The translations under genes and the position numbers were made by a program. DNA of 46,088 bases, taken from assembly GCA_037441775.1 (NCBI GenBank), contig JBBIRO010000023.1, positions 1 to 46,088 on the forward strand. Direction: 5' to 3'. Origin of the DNA: CAMTWB01 sp037441775 (GTDB taxonomy: Bacteria; Desulfobacterota; Syntrophia; Syntrophales; CAMTWB01). The notes beneath the pieces are model-generated. The model ran no database searches. It was given only the letters and a program-made list of their open reading frames with translations, and was not told where the DNA came from. Below, in pieces: positions 5,914 to 14,561 of the stretch. The stretch's first letter is position 1, and every line of letters starts with the position of its first letter.

Positions 5914-6804
5914 ATGAAGAGAGTTTTTTACTTTGTTGTTACCAATTTAGCTGTTTTGTTGGTGCTCAGCATTGCGCTGAACCTTCTCGGAGTGACCTCC
6001 TACCTGACCCGAGAGGGTCTCGACTACCGGTCGCTCTTGATTTTTGCCGCGGTGTTCGGAATGGGCGGCGCCTTTATCAGCCTGGCCCTTTCGAAATGGA
6101 CCGCCAAAAGGATGACCGGCGCCCGGGTGATAACTAAACCAGCCAATGAAACCGAAATCTGGCTTTACCGTACGGTACAGGAGCTGGCGTCCCAATCGGG
6201 AATCGGCGTGCCGGAAGTGGCCGTTTATCCGGCAAATGATTTAAATGCCTTTGCTACCGGTATGAACCGAAACAAAGCTCTGGTTGCGGTGTCGGAGGGA
6301 ATGCTGCGCCGGATGGATCGCGAAAAGGTTCGCGGCGTCCTGGCGCATGAAGTGGCGCATGTGGCCAATGGGGACATGGTAACTCTGGCTTTGATACAGG
6401 GGGTGGTGAACACCTTTGTCCTCTTCCTCTCCCGGGTGGTTGGTCACGTAATTGACCGGGTGGTCTTCAAGAATGAACGCGGTCATGGGCCTGCCTTTTG
6501 GATCGCCACCATTGTGGCGGAGTTGGTTCTGGCGGTTATGGCCTCGATCATCGTCTTTTATTTTTCCCGTAAACGGGAATACCGGGCGGATGCCGGAGCG
6601 GCCGGACTGGTTGGCAAAAAGCCCATGATCGGCGCGCTCAAGGCGCTCAAGGCGTCCGTGGCAGAGCCTCTGCCCGATAAGATGGCCGCCTTCGGCATCT
6701 CAGGGGCAAAACGAAAGGGGCTGACCGCTATTTTTGCCACTCATCCGCCGCTGGAGGAGAGGATTGCCGCGCTGGAGATTTCCCAGTATCCTGATTACAA
6801 ATGA
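5914..6804 (+). CDS. htpX: HtpX-type membrane zinc metalloprotease
   Basis: A 296-residue M48-family protease of the inner membrane with its active site facing the cytoplasm, which degrades misfolded membrane proteins. Two N-terminal membrane helices (about 5-25 and 40-60) are followed by the zinc site H145-E-x2-H149 (LAHEVAHVANGDM). Two more hydrophobic segments (about 160-180 and 195-215) follow, then the third zinc ligand E222 in SRKREYRADAGAA. Length matches the family (285-295). The start is supported by AAGGAGG 8 nt upstream. It is monocistronic. Confidence 0.95.
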   Translation: MKRVFYFVVTNLAVLLVLSIALNLLGVTSYLTREGLDYRSLLIFAAVFGMGGAFISLALSKWTAKRMTGARVITKPANETEIWLYRTVQELASQSGIGVPEVAVYPANDLNAFATGMNRNKALVAVSEGMLRRMDREKVRGVLAHEVAHVANGDMVTLALIQGVVNTFVLFLSRVVGHVIDRVVFKNERGHGPAFWIATIVAELVLAVMASIIVFYFSRKREYRADAGAAGLVGKKPMIGALKALKASVAEPLPDKMAAFGISGAKRKGLTAIFATHPPLEERIAALEISQYPDYK

Positions 6805-6928
6805 CTTAATATAATCTAAAGGGGGTCAACCATTAAAGGGCGCCTTGTCAAGTGAGAGAAATATATTCTCCGCGAGAAAATGATTTTTTTCCCGCAATTT
6901 AAATCGTCTCGGGTCGTTATCGTTATCC

Positions 6929-7123
6929 TTACTGGCGCCGTAGTATCGTTCTTATTCGGTGTCGGTCTTGAGGGCTTCGTAATAAGTCCTGATGCTTAAG
7001 TTGCGCTACATCACTCGGATAAATATAGCCCATAGGCAAAATATTCGGCCATATCATCTCCGCCAGCAAAAAGGCGTCATCCTGGTCGCCCAAATGCTTA
7101 CGGCCAGCGTATTTCTGAATCAC
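6929..7123 (-). pseudogene. IS110-family transposase fragment
   Basis: Sixty-four codons resemble part of the N-terminal DEDD nuclease domain of IS110 transposases: a GDQDDAFLLAEM segment (the xxDxxDAxxLA motif), then LPMGYIYPSDVAQL. Both ends of the transposase, including the C-terminal serine domain, are missing. It is an inactive relic in a gene-poor stretch next to another gene fragment. Confidence 0.6.
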
Positions 7124-7254
7124 CGCCGCGAGAGAAGCAAGGGAAATTGTTAACTTATTAAATTTCTATTTAACAGGCTAACCTCGTTGTTTTTGTTTTC
7201 AACCATTTTCGTTGCAGCCTTTACATCCGTTCGTCCGAGCGCCGGCGCAATCGT

Positions 7255-7461
7255 TCAGAGCAAATCGAATGTTGACGCATCGCCTAAGAGCGTCAAATCG
7301 ATATCCGAACTAGTCATGAAGTTTCCCCTGGCGCGAGATCCATGCAAAATCGCCATCTCGATCTTTGGAAAACGCGTGAAGACAGAACAGATTTTTTCGA
7401 CGGTTGTTGCAGTTAACCCATATTTGAGGCAGTCCGTAGGTTTTTTCACCTTCTTTCGCAA
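7255..7461 (-). pseudogene. Minimal nucleotidyltransferase (MNT) fragment
   Basis: A 68-codon frame from a TTG at 7461 contains the polymerase-beta-type core: ILHGSRARGNF followed by SSDIDLTLLGDAS, that is GS-x10-DxD. This is the hallmark of MNT proteins, often the antitoxin or AMPylating partner of HEPN toxins. A TGA stop at 7255-7257 interrupts the protein just after the core. The same frame continues afterwards (TIAPALGRTDVKAATKM) without family features. The third catalytic Asp is missing and no HEPN partner is nearby, so this is a decayed gene or the start of one. Confidence 0.55.
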
Positions 7462-7676
7462 GGTGTTTTTTTTTGAAGAAGGCCTCCCCCTTTCGGGAAA
7501 ATCGAGGTTGCTGGTAATAATTGTTGCCCCGCGTTCACGCCCGGGCGCCGGCCCGAGGGGCGAACCGCCCTGCCAGGTGACCGATATCGCGGCGGCGGCG
7601 GATATGGGGGCAAGCTAGCCGCGCTTAGAAAAAAATTAGCACCGCCAAGCTGTGAGTCTTGCGTTTAGTCGCGTCA

Positions 7677-8126
7677 TCACGAGTAAAGCGGCAATATGGA
7701 GCCGGTAAAGAACAGCGCAAAGGAGGCTATTCCGGCCAGGAAGGCGCCCAAAATCAGATACCTGTTCATCTGCTTAAGGTTTGCGGCAAAGAGTACCAGA
7801 ATGCACAAACCGAAAGCCAGGCAGAAGGGGCAGTAGATATCGTGGACGATTTGAAACTTAAGCAGAATGACCTCTCCGCCCAGGCCGCCGCCAAGCATGA
7901 TTGTTCTTAGGTGATTGACCAAGGCCGGATAACGCCGGGCGTACGGAATGACCAAGGCCAAAAGCGCAGCCATATAGAGGACTCCCAGCGCTTTGAGATC
8001 TATACCTAGAAATGTCCCCGTGAGATAGGAACAGGCCGTATCGCAGACGGCGTAGTAGAAGACGATCGCCAGTCCCAGAATGGGCACCAGAAGATTAACG
8101 TGTTTCAGCAATTTATCATAGGTCAT
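7677..8126 (-). CDS. VKOR-family membrane disulfide oxidase
   Basis: A 149-residue protein with four or five membrane helices. It has the CxxC active site C99-PF-C102 close to the periplasmic side and an upstream loop pair C28-x3-C32. VKOR homologues re-oxidise DsbA-like partners and pass electrons to quinones, replacing DsbB. The immediately upstream gene encodes a DsbA-like protein, which supports this role. The loop cysteine spacing (C-x3-C) differs from the wider spacing usual in bacterial VKOR, so the family call rests on topology and CxxC plus context. It is the last gene of the large minus-strand run. Confidence 0.8.
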   Translation of the reverse strand: MTYDKLLKHVNLLVPILGLAIVFYYAVCDTACSYLTGTFLGIDLKALGVLYMAALLALVIPYARRYPALVNHLRTIMLGGGLGGEVILLKFQIVHDIYCPFCLAFGLCILVLFAANLKQMNRYLILGAFLAGIASFALFFTGSILPLYS

Positions 8127-8174
8127 GCCGGGATACCGAAATGTCGCGATCGTTCCCGCCTTTCAGGGGCGGTT

Positions 8175-8753
8175 TCATTGCAGGGCCTGAAGGGCTTTCA
8201 AGATTTCATTGCCGCCGACGTAGGCCACCTTTTTCCCGTCCCTTATTATGACGGCCGTTGGCGTGGCGCTGATACCATCCCCTCTGATCAGTGCGTTTAA
8301 GCCTTCAAAGACGGGCTTGACGTCAAAGACCGTGAAGGGAATACGCTGCTCGTTAAACAGGGTTTCGAGCTGTTCCGGCGCGCTTAAAGATTTACGGGCG
8401 GCTTCGACCAGAATCTTGCGGACCCGGAAGGCCTGCTCCACGTCCCCGGCATCCCGGAGCGCGTAAAGAAAATATCGGGCGTACATGGGCGTGGAGCGGT
8501 TGAAGGGGGTATCAACCATGGTCAAGCGGATAATCCTCTTTTTCAAGAGGTCCTTTAAGACCGGTTCTATTAGCGGCTCCGTTGCCTGGCAGGGGGGGCA
8601 GAAATAATCCGAATAAATGCGAACATCGATACTTCCGGAGCCGAAAGAGACCAGGTTTGCCACGCGGGGATCTGCCGCAACCAGGCCGGGCAGGCCAAGC
8701 CAAAAAAGGATTGCGATCAGCAGTTGAATAACAGAAACTTTTTTTAAAATCAT
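8175..8753 (-). CDS. DsbA-like periplasmic thiol oxidoreductase
   Basis: A 192-residue secreted thioredoxin-fold protein. A signal peptide covers residues 1-27 (hydrophobic core VIQLLIAILFWLGLPGLV, then AA-D). The active site is F-C52-P-P-C55-Q on the SDYFCPPCQATEP segment, and the cis-proline lies in SATPTAVII. A helical insertion between them is typical of DsbA/Thioredoxin_4 proteins. The gene overlaps thyX by 4 nt (ATGA) and precedes the VKOR gene by 48 nt. The pair would introduce disulfides into exported proteins: this one as donor, VKOR as its re-oxidant. Confidence 0.88.
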   Translation of the reverse strand: MILKKVSVIQLLIAILFWLGLPGLVAADPRVANLVSFGSGSIDVRIYSDYFCPPCQATEPLIEPVLKDLLKKRIIRLTMVDTPFNRSTPMYARYFLYALRDAGDVEQAFRVRKILVEAARKSLSAPEQLETLFNEQRIPFTVFDVKPVFEGLNALIRGDGISATPTAVIIRDGKKVAYVGGNEILKALQALQ

Positions 8754-10222
8754 CGGTAGACCTCCTGGTAGGTACGATCAAAGTCATCCTTGCCCGCGGC
8801 CAGCAGCATGGTCAGCGGCAGGGCATTTTTGGCATAATCCAGCATTTTTTCAACTGTTCGGCGAATGTCCCACTGGGCGTGCCGGTCGGAGCGGATACGG
8901 GCTAGATGGTACAGTTCCCGCGCATTTACCTTGACGGCCACGCGTCGGCGGTGGGCGTTGGTCAGGATGTAGGCGGCCGCGGCCGGCGCCTCTTGCTTTA
9001 TTCGGTGGTAGATTTTCTCGGTCTGTTCGATTACCGTAAGGAATGCTTCGGTCAGTCCGGCCTCGTGTATTGCGGGCGGAATGGTGACCCCCCAAGACAG
9101 GTCATAGTCCTGACAGGTAATTGTCGCCATCCGGTGCCTCTTGAGCTGGGCAAAGCAGGAGGCGCTGATAATCAATTCGAAGCAAATATCCGCATATTCA
9201 AATTCCCTCAGTACCGGGTCGTAGGATTTGATATGGCGGCAGGCGGTCTTGATCAGATCAAGCCGGGCCTGATCATCGAGCTTAGCCGCCAGGGACAGAC
9301 AATCGGCAAGGGGCTTTAAGCTGTTGGCGTGGATTAACGCTGCCAGTACCCGATCGTCGCCCTCCGGGGGAACATTTATCAAGGTTACATCCTGGGCGGC
9401 TGCTAAATCCTGCGCCGCCCCTGCGCCGCTGCAGATGGAATCGCAAAGTTTGGCCAGATTGGCTCGGGTGAAGCGATCATAGTCGGTAGCCTGGGTGTAC
9501 CTGATCAACGAGGGAGCGATGGGCTGAACCGCCCGGTAGATTTGTTCGGCAAGCGACCTCGCCTCCTGCTTGTGATTGGCTGCCAGCCGGCGGAGCAGGA
9601 GTTCCAAGTTGCGGGCGTTGATGGTCATTCCCAATTGAGTCTCGGTTGCCAGCGCCAGGATGTAGCGGGCATCCTCCTTGGCCCAGCCTTCGAGACTGGC
9701 CTTCATTTTGGGGTCTGCCGCCTCGGATGGATGTTTGTGGAACGTCAAATCACGGAGCCTGGGGTAGAGTTCGCGGTACAGGGCGTTTTGCCGGGCGATG
9801 ATGTCCCGGAAGGCATCTTCCATTCCGCAATTTACAACTTCTTCCGGCAGCACGAAATCGTTATCTAAAAGTACGTAACGCTGCGATTTTTCCGTGTAGG
9901 AAACAAGCCGCGGCCTTTCCACATCCTCTGCCGTCAGACGCGACAGTCCGATGAGATCGATGTTGAATACGGCATGTTCCGCAATGGAGCTGTGCCCCAT
10001 ATCAAAGACTATGACCTGGTTGGATTTTCTGGCGCGGGCGAGTTCCTGCCTTGCTTCTTGACGAAGCTCGTTTACCGGGCGAGGGTCCCGACTGATTCGG
10101 GCATAGGCGGCCGATATGGTCTCCGGGGTTAGCGGCGTCCCCGGGTTAATGCCGGCTGCCAGGTCGGCGAGAGAATCTTGATCGACATTGAATCCGGCAA
10201 CAAGTACTTGAAGTTTATTCAT
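8750..10222 (-). CDS. thyX: Tandem-domain FAD-dependent thymidylate synthase
   Basis: A 490-residue protein, about twice the length of ordinary ThyX. The reaction is methylation of dUMP to dTMP using methylene-tetrahydrofolate, FAD and NAD(P)H. Half one has HSSIAEH (77-83), RPRLVSYTEKSQRY (103-116) and an NAR motif (202-204). Half two has RHRMATITCQDYD (362-374) and VNARELYHLARIR followed by HAQWDIR. Canonical ThyX has RHRxxSxxxxSQR in one place; here half one keeps S-x4-SQR but has RPR, while half two keeps RHR but lacks SQR. The halves may form one composite site. It overlaps the dsbA-like gene by 4 nt and lies 5 nt after murI. Confidence 0.88.
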   Translation of the reverse strand: MNKLQVLVAGFNVDQDSLADLAAGINPGTPLTPETISAAYARISRDPRPVNELRQEARQELARARKSNQVIVFDMGHSSIAEHAVFNIDLIGLSRLTAEDVERPRLVSYTEKSQRYVLLDNDFVLPEEVVNCGMEDAFRDIIARQNALYRELYPRLRDLTFHKHPSEAADPKMKASLEGWAKEDARYILALATETQLGMTINARNLELLLRRLAANHKQEARSLAEQIYRAVQPIAPSLIRYTQATDYDRFTRANLAKLCDSICSGAGAAQDLAAAQDVTLINVPPEGDDRVLAALIHANSLKPLADCLSLAAKLDDQARLDLIKTACRHIKSYDPVLREFEYADICFELIISASCFAQLKRHRMATITCQDYDLSWGVTIPPAIHEAGLTEAFLTVIEQTEKIYHRIKQEAPAAAAYILTNAHRRRVAVKVNARELYHLARIRSDRHAQWDIRRTVEKMLDYAKNALPLTMLLAAGKDDFDRTYQEVYR

Positions 10223-10227
10223 TATTA

Positions 10228-11046
10228 CTACTCTCGCTTAAGTGATATCAATTGAACAGATAAAAGTCGCTGCCCCAGAAATGCCTCTCCCAGGCTCTGA
10301 AAATGTTCCGGCGCGTCGGTTACAAAAAAGTCTCTTCGGACCTCCCCTCCCCCAGGGTTAAACATTCTATTGACTGCCATCTGTTCTTTGGTATTCAGCG
10401 CGACCGATTCCGCTGAATCGATCAAGCTAACCTTCGGCCCGACAATTTCCTGCAAGAGGGGTTTAAGCAGGGGATAGTGGGTGCAGCCCAATACTAGCGT
10501 GTCGATATCTTCTGCCAAAAGGGGCGCCAGGTATTCCTCAGCAATTAGTCGGGTAGCCTTTCTGTTGAGCCATCCCTCTTCTACCAGAGAAACAAAAAGC
10601 GGGCAAGCCTGCGCAAAGACCTTGACATCGGGACAAAGCTGTCTGATTGCCACAGGATAAGCACCACTTTTTATGGTGGCAGCGGTTCCGATAACGCCAA
10701 TCCGATTGTTTTTTGTGGCAGCCAGGGCGCAATTGGCGCCGGCGTGGATTACATCAAGCAGGGGAAGCGGGGTCAGTTCGGAGATGCCTGGGATGGCCAC
10801 GGCCGACATGGTGTTGCAGGCGACTATAAGGAGCTTTACATTTTGGCCAAGCAGAAAACGGGTGCTTTCCCGGGCATAGCGGGTAATGGTTTCCGGGGAT
10901 TTGATTCCGTAGGGCACGCGGGCGGTATCGCCTAAGTAAACCAGATCTTCCTTAGGCAGGGTGGCCAGCAGTGACCGAACCACCGTCAGGCCGCCGATGC
11001 CTGAATCGAATATGCCAATCGGAGATCTGCCGTTAATGGTTCCCAT
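10228..11046 (-). CDS. murI: Glutamate racemase
   Basis: A 272-residue cytoplasmic enzyme that makes D-glutamate for peptidoglycan. Both catalytic cysteines are present: C77 in VACNTMSA and C188 in LGCTHYPLL. The N-terminal IFDSGIGGLTV with D14/S15 and the VPYG segment are also intact. Length is typical (260-285). The start codon overlaps the stop of the upstream pit gene by one base (TAATG), implying translational coupling, and thyX follows after 5 nt. Confidence 0.96.
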   Translation of the reverse strand: MGTINGRSPIGIFDSGIGGLTVVRSLLATLPKEDLVYLGDTARVPYGIKSPETITRYARESTRFLLGQNVKLLIVACNTMSAVAIPGISELTPLPLLDVIHAGANCALAATKNNRIGVIGTAATIKSGAYPVAIRQLCPDVKVFAQACPLFVSLVEEGWLNRKATRLIAEEYLAPLLAEDIDTLVLGCTHYPLLKPLLQEIVGPKVSLIDSAESVALNTKEQMAVNRMFNPGGGEVRRDFFVTDAPEHFQSLGEAFLGQRLLSVQLISLKRE

Positions 11047-12542
11047 TAAAACCTCTGTATCTGCGTTTTCTTGCGGAAGATGCTGCGCAGGATCTCCCGT
11101 TTTTCTTTGAGTTGATCGTTGAAGGGTTTGTTTTGCTTAGTATCCGCCCTAGGCATCCAGGCCGGATTCAATGCGGCCAGCTCCTCATAAAACTGCCAAT
11201 GATGGGTGAATGTTCGTCCGGCCAGTTTCTTTACCGTCACAAGTTCTTCCGGGGTGAAATACTTGATGTTGAATCGCGAATGGAGGATATCGGCATTGAT
11301 CGTTATTCCTTCAACCCGGGCGTAACGGAAGATTGTAAACAGGTCTTGTTGATTCCATTTGCGAACCGCCATCAGGCTTTCCCGAAAGGCTTCCGCATTA
11401 GGATAGTTTTTTTTGCCAAGCCTCTTTAAGGTATCAGCCGGGATACCTTCTTGCTGCAGGGCGGCAATTGCCGCCGGGCTCAATTCGTAGCTTTCTGGTT
11501 GCGCCACCGATTGTTCGAATACGTTCTGCACGAAAAAAAGACTAAGCAGACATAACACAATGGCGATAGCCGGTGTCACTATCCAGCCCAGGGCGATTTT
11601 CCCAAGGATCCGAAAGTTGATGCCGCGCCCGCCCGTTTTGGCTATCCCAATGCCGATGATCGCTCCCACCACCGCCTGCGAACTGGACACCGGAACCAGC
11701 GGAAAGGATGGCAGGCCCCTGGTGATGAGCCAGCTTTCAATCTGCTGAGATGAAAAGAGAAAAAGCACCAGCGATTGGGCGATAACTATGATCAGAGCGG
11801 ATACGGGTGTGAGCTTGTAGATGTCGCTTCCTACCGTGTAAATTACTTTCTTGGCGTAGGTTACGACGCCCAAGCCGATGGACAGGGCGCCCAGAAAAAA
11901 AAGTTTCTGTTCGCCCGTTATGTGCAGGAAGCCCAGATAGATGGAGGGCTCAAATATCTCCACCGGCACAAAAACACCCATAACATTCGCAATATTGTTG
12001 GCTCCCAAGCTGTAGGCCCCAAAAGCCCCGGCGGCGATAAGGAGCAGCCGGTTGTAATGATCAAGCCTTAAGAGGTGAAGTTTCGCCCGGTCAAGGAAGT
12101 ATTTGAATAATTTAAAAAGAAGGAGGGCGAAGAAGGCGGACAAAAGCAGGGAAGTAAACCAGGTGGAGACAATTGTACCCAGCGTTTTAGGATCCGTGGG
12201 CGCCCCCGTGAAGATATTCCAGCCGATGATGGCGCCGACAATTGCCTGAGAGGTGGAGACCGGCAACCCAAGCCAGGTCATTAAGGTTACCGCCGTCGCC
12301 GCCGCCAGGGCCACGGTGAAGGCGCCGGCAAGCGCGTTGACCGAACCGAGCGCGCCCAGAGTTTGGGAGGCGCCGGCACCGCTGATCACTGAGCCCAAGA
12401 TTACAAAAATGACGGTGATGGCGGCGGCGACGGAAAACCGCACCATCCGCGTGGCAACGGCGGTACCGAAAATATTGGCGGTATCATTTGCTCCGAGCGA
12501 CCAGCCCAGAAATAAGCCGCTGGATAAGGAAAATGTCATCAA
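11046..12542 (-). CDS. pit: Pit-family inorganic phosphate transporter with long C-terminal tail
   Basis: A 498-residue inner-membrane phosphate/cation symporter (PiT, PF01384). The duplicated signature is visible as GANDTANIFGTAVATR near residue 18 and GANNIANVMG in the second half. The paired GLPVSTSQAIVGAIIGW and VSSSQAVVGAIIGIG segments line the transport site. About ten membrane helices end near residue 345. A soluble tail of about 150 residues follows, rich in charged helices, which most bacterial Pit proteins lack. Two DUF47 genes lie upstream in the same operon, the usual accessory of Pit. Confidence 0.93.
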   Translation of the reverse strand: MMTFSLSSGLFLGWSLGANDTANIFGTAVATRMVRFSVAAAITVIFVILGSVISGAGASQTLGALGSVNALAGAFTVALAAATAVTLMTWLGLPVSTSQAIVGAIIGWNIFTGAPTDPKTLGTIVSTWFTSLLLSAFFALLLFKLFKYFLDRAKLHLLRLDHYNRLLLIAAGAFGAYSLGANNIANVMGVFVPVEIFEPSIYLGFLHITGEQKLFFLGALSIGLGVVTYAKKVIYTVGSDIYKLTPVSALIIVIAQSLVLFLFSSQQIESWLITRGLPSFPLVPVSSSQAVVGAIIGIGIAKTGGRGINFRILGKIALGWIVTPAIAIVLCLLSLFFVQNVFEQSVAQPESYELSPAAIAALQQEGIPADTLKRLGKKNYPNAEAFRESLMAVRKWNQQDLFTIFRYARVEGITINADILHSRFNIKYFTPEELVTVKKLAGRTFTHHWQFYEELAALNPAWMPRADTKQNKPFNDQLKEKREILRSIFRKKTQIQRF

Positions 12543-12566
12543 ATGAGTTTACCCCTTGGCGAGTCA

Positions 12567-13211
12567 TCACAGGTATCGTTTTATCGTGGCGATAGCCAAA
12601 CGGTCACATACATCTTCGGCTACGTCTGAAATGTATTCAATATGATACGCAAAATAACGCATGTGGATTTTTTTGCACAACAGAGTGTCCATCCTAAATA
12701 CCCGGCGCTTGATCAGATCGGCCAGTCGGTCGGCTTCTTTTTCGTAAAAAATCACCTTGTTGATGTTATCCCTTACCTCCTCAAAGTCTCGGAAATATGA
12801 CCTTATCGCCTTGACCATGGCCATTACGGCGGCTGCCGAGATGCCGGCAAGATCTACGTACAAGTGGTGAATATCTTCCGCTATATCCGGTATCTCGACG
12901 GAGAACTGCTGCAGAGTTTCTTCCATCAGGTTCAGCACATGGTCGGTGCTTTCAATGAGACCCAGAACGTCGCCCCGGGACTCGGGGATCAGTGTCTCCG
13001 AGTAAAGACATGTTTCGATCTCCCTGCGGAGGTCGTCCGCCTTGCCCTCCAGGGCGGAAATATCGGCAAGGCAGCGATCAAGGCTCTCCGCACCGCCGGA
13101 GAAGTAACACTTGATGCCCTCATGGAAGCTCTCGGAGCCCGTTTCCACGGTAGTCAAAAACGCCTCAATCTGGTTTTCCAGGTTTTCCTTTTTTTTAAAA
13201 ATGGACAGCAT
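12567..13211 (-). CDS. DUF47/PhoU-like Pit accessory protein (second copy)
   Basis: A 214-residue all-helical protein of the TIGR00153/DUF47 family, related to PhoU. The long helical hairpins carry acidic residues likely to bind metal, as in SALEGKADDLRREIE and FYEKEADRLADLIKRRVF, and the family C-terminus AEDVCDRLAIATIKRYL is intact. It is thought to regulate the neighbouring Pit transporter on the cytoplasmic side. It shares its closing motif with the gene just upstream, so the two are tandem duplicates. It ends 24 nt before pit. Confidence 0.88.
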   Translation of the reverse strand: MLSIFKKKENLENQIEAFLTTVETGSESFHEGIKCYFSGGAESLDRCLADISALEGKADDLRREIETCLYSETLIPESRGDVLGLIESTDHVLNLMEETLQQFSVEIPDIAEDIHHLYVDLAGISAAAVMAMVKAIRSYFRDFEEVRDNINKVIFYEKEADRLADLIKRRVFRMDTLLCKKIHMRYFAYHIEYISDVAEDVCDRLAIATIKRYL

Positions 13212-13240
13212 GCGCTAGCCTCTGATGTATATTCCCCATG

Positions 13241-13888
13241 TTATCTAGAGTATCTCTTGATGGTGGCAATTGCCAGGCGGTCGCAGACATTTTCGGCCGC
13301 CAATGATATCTCCTCAATATGATGGGCAAAATAACGTAAGTGAAACTTATGGTCCAGATCAATATTAAAACGGAAGGCCTGACGCTTGATCATGTCGCCT
13401 GTGTGGACGGTTTTTTTTGTCAAGTCCATGACCTCCCTGATTTTTCCCCGGACGGCGGACGCCTTTCGGAAGTAGGCCCTGATTGCCGCAACCATTAATT
13501 CAACAGTTTGCGCGGCATGCCGTGCCAGCTCCTGGTATTGCGCCGCCAGTTGCCCCGGGATGGAGGGAGTTTCTACGGAGAACTGCATGAGCGTCTGCTT
13601 CATGCGGTTAAGAACGTTATCCGTGTTTTCTATGATCCCGAGGATATCCCCCCGCCATTCGCGCATCTCCTGGTCATGGTAAAGCTTGCCCTCTACATGG
13701 GTGAGCTGGGTGTCCGCCTTGTTTTCGAGTTTGACCAGAATATCAAGCCGGCTGCTGAATTCATCGTACCGTCCTTCCAGATATAGCTTCACACCCTGGT
13801 GAAAAAGCAGCGAGGCGCGTATTACCATATCCAGGTAAATATCGACGTCCCCTTCCAGGTCTTTTCTTTTTAAGAGTTCCAGTTTCAA
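13241..13888 (-). CDS. DUF47/PhoU-like Pit accessory protein (first copy)
   Basis: A 215-residue paralogue of the next gene with the same layout: a basic N-terminus, four or more long helices and the closing motif AENVCDRLAIATIKRYSR. It has the same NTDNVLNRMKQTLMQF-type helix where its neighbour has STDHVLNLMEETLQQF. Two different copies may form hetero-oligomers or respond to different signals. It lies 13 nt after the lipoprotein gene and 29 nt before its paralogue. Confidence 0.88.
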   Translation of the reverse strand: MKLELLKRKDLEGDVDIYLDMVIRASLLFHQGVKLYLEGRYDEFSSRLDILVKLENKADTQLTHVEGKLYHDQEMREWRGDILGIIENTDNVLNRMKQTLMQFSVETPSIPGQLAAQYQELARHAAQTVELMVAAIRAYFRKASAVRGKIREVMDLTKKTVHTGDMIKRQAFRFNIDLDHKFHLRYFAHHIEEISLAAENVCDRLAIATIKRYSR

Positions 13889-13901
13889 GGCATTAACGTC
13901 A

Positions 13902-14561
13902 TCATTGTTGGATCAATTTTATAAGCTTTTCAACCCGCGCCGCTTTCTCCGGTTCGTTTTGTTTTTCGTGATGCTGTTGCATGGCAGCCAGGTACACCAT
14001 GAGAGCTCCTTTCCATCCGTTTTTTGAGGCGGTATCGATGGCGGTCTGGAGAATCGCCTCGTTGTAGCTGCCATAACGCACCACCAAACCTACGGTGATG
14101 AGCCGCGAGAGGTCGTTTTCTATTTTTAGCAGCGCCTGCTGCACTTCTTTAATTCCACCCTGCCTGATTGCGCGCAGGCTATCCCGGTACTGCTCAGGAA
14201 TGCGGTTGGGGTCTACCAGATGGAAATCGCCCCTGAGAAATAGCAAAAACTGCCGGTTATCCGGCATTGGGCTTAGGTTTTCTAGCAGGAGATAGTCCTC
14301 CTCGGGAATGGCCTGAAGTAGCGCTGCATGGAGGGCGCATCTGGTCAGCTGGGCGCGGGCCAGGATGTTGATGTCGCCGCTTTTATTAATCTCCGCAACG
14401 GCCTTTTGGAAGTGAAGTTCGGCGCTATCTCGCTTGCCGGTCAAAAAAGCATTCTTGAAATTTTCCAGTTGATTGAAACTGGCAAATCTCCATTCCGGGA
14501 TCTCCACGGTAGCGCAACCCACTATAATAATGAGAGTTATCAAGAGCAGCAGACGTTTCAT
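13902..14561 (-). CDS. Predicted lipoprotein of the MCE/Mla operon
   Basis: A 219-residue protein with a lipoprotein signal: basic MKR, a run of Leu/Ile, and the lipobox IVG-C16. The mature part is mostly helical with TPR-like spacing (LTRCALHAALLQAI, then LENDLSRLITVGLVVRYG) and an EKAARVEKLIKLIQQ end. I do not recognise a named family. Its start overlaps the mlaD stop by 4 nt (ATGA), so it is very likely co-translated with the lipid-transport components and may be their outer-membrane partner, as VacJ/MlaA or PqiC are in other systems, though it resembles neither clearly. Confidence 0.75.
   Translation of the reverse strand: MKRLLLLITLIIIVGCATVEIPEWRFASFNQLENFKNAFLTGKRDSAELHFQKAVAEINKSGDINILARAQLTRCALHAALLQAIPEEDYLLLENLSPMPDNRQFLLFLRGDFHLVDPNRIPEQYRDSLRAIRQGGIKEVQQALLKIENDLSRLITVGLVVRYGSYNEAILQTAIDTASKNGWKGALMVYLAAMQQHHEKQNEPEKAARVEKLIKLIQQ

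Noticed and set aside
7474..7540. Minus-strand segment reading RGATIITSNLDFPE, like the C-terminal part of IstB ATPases
   Set aside because: Only about 14 residues match, without Walker motifs nearby. It may be a further IS21 relic but cannot be supported alone.
7187..7618. 143-codon plus-strand frame
   Set aside because: Antisense to the MNT fragment; no domain and no ribosome binding site.
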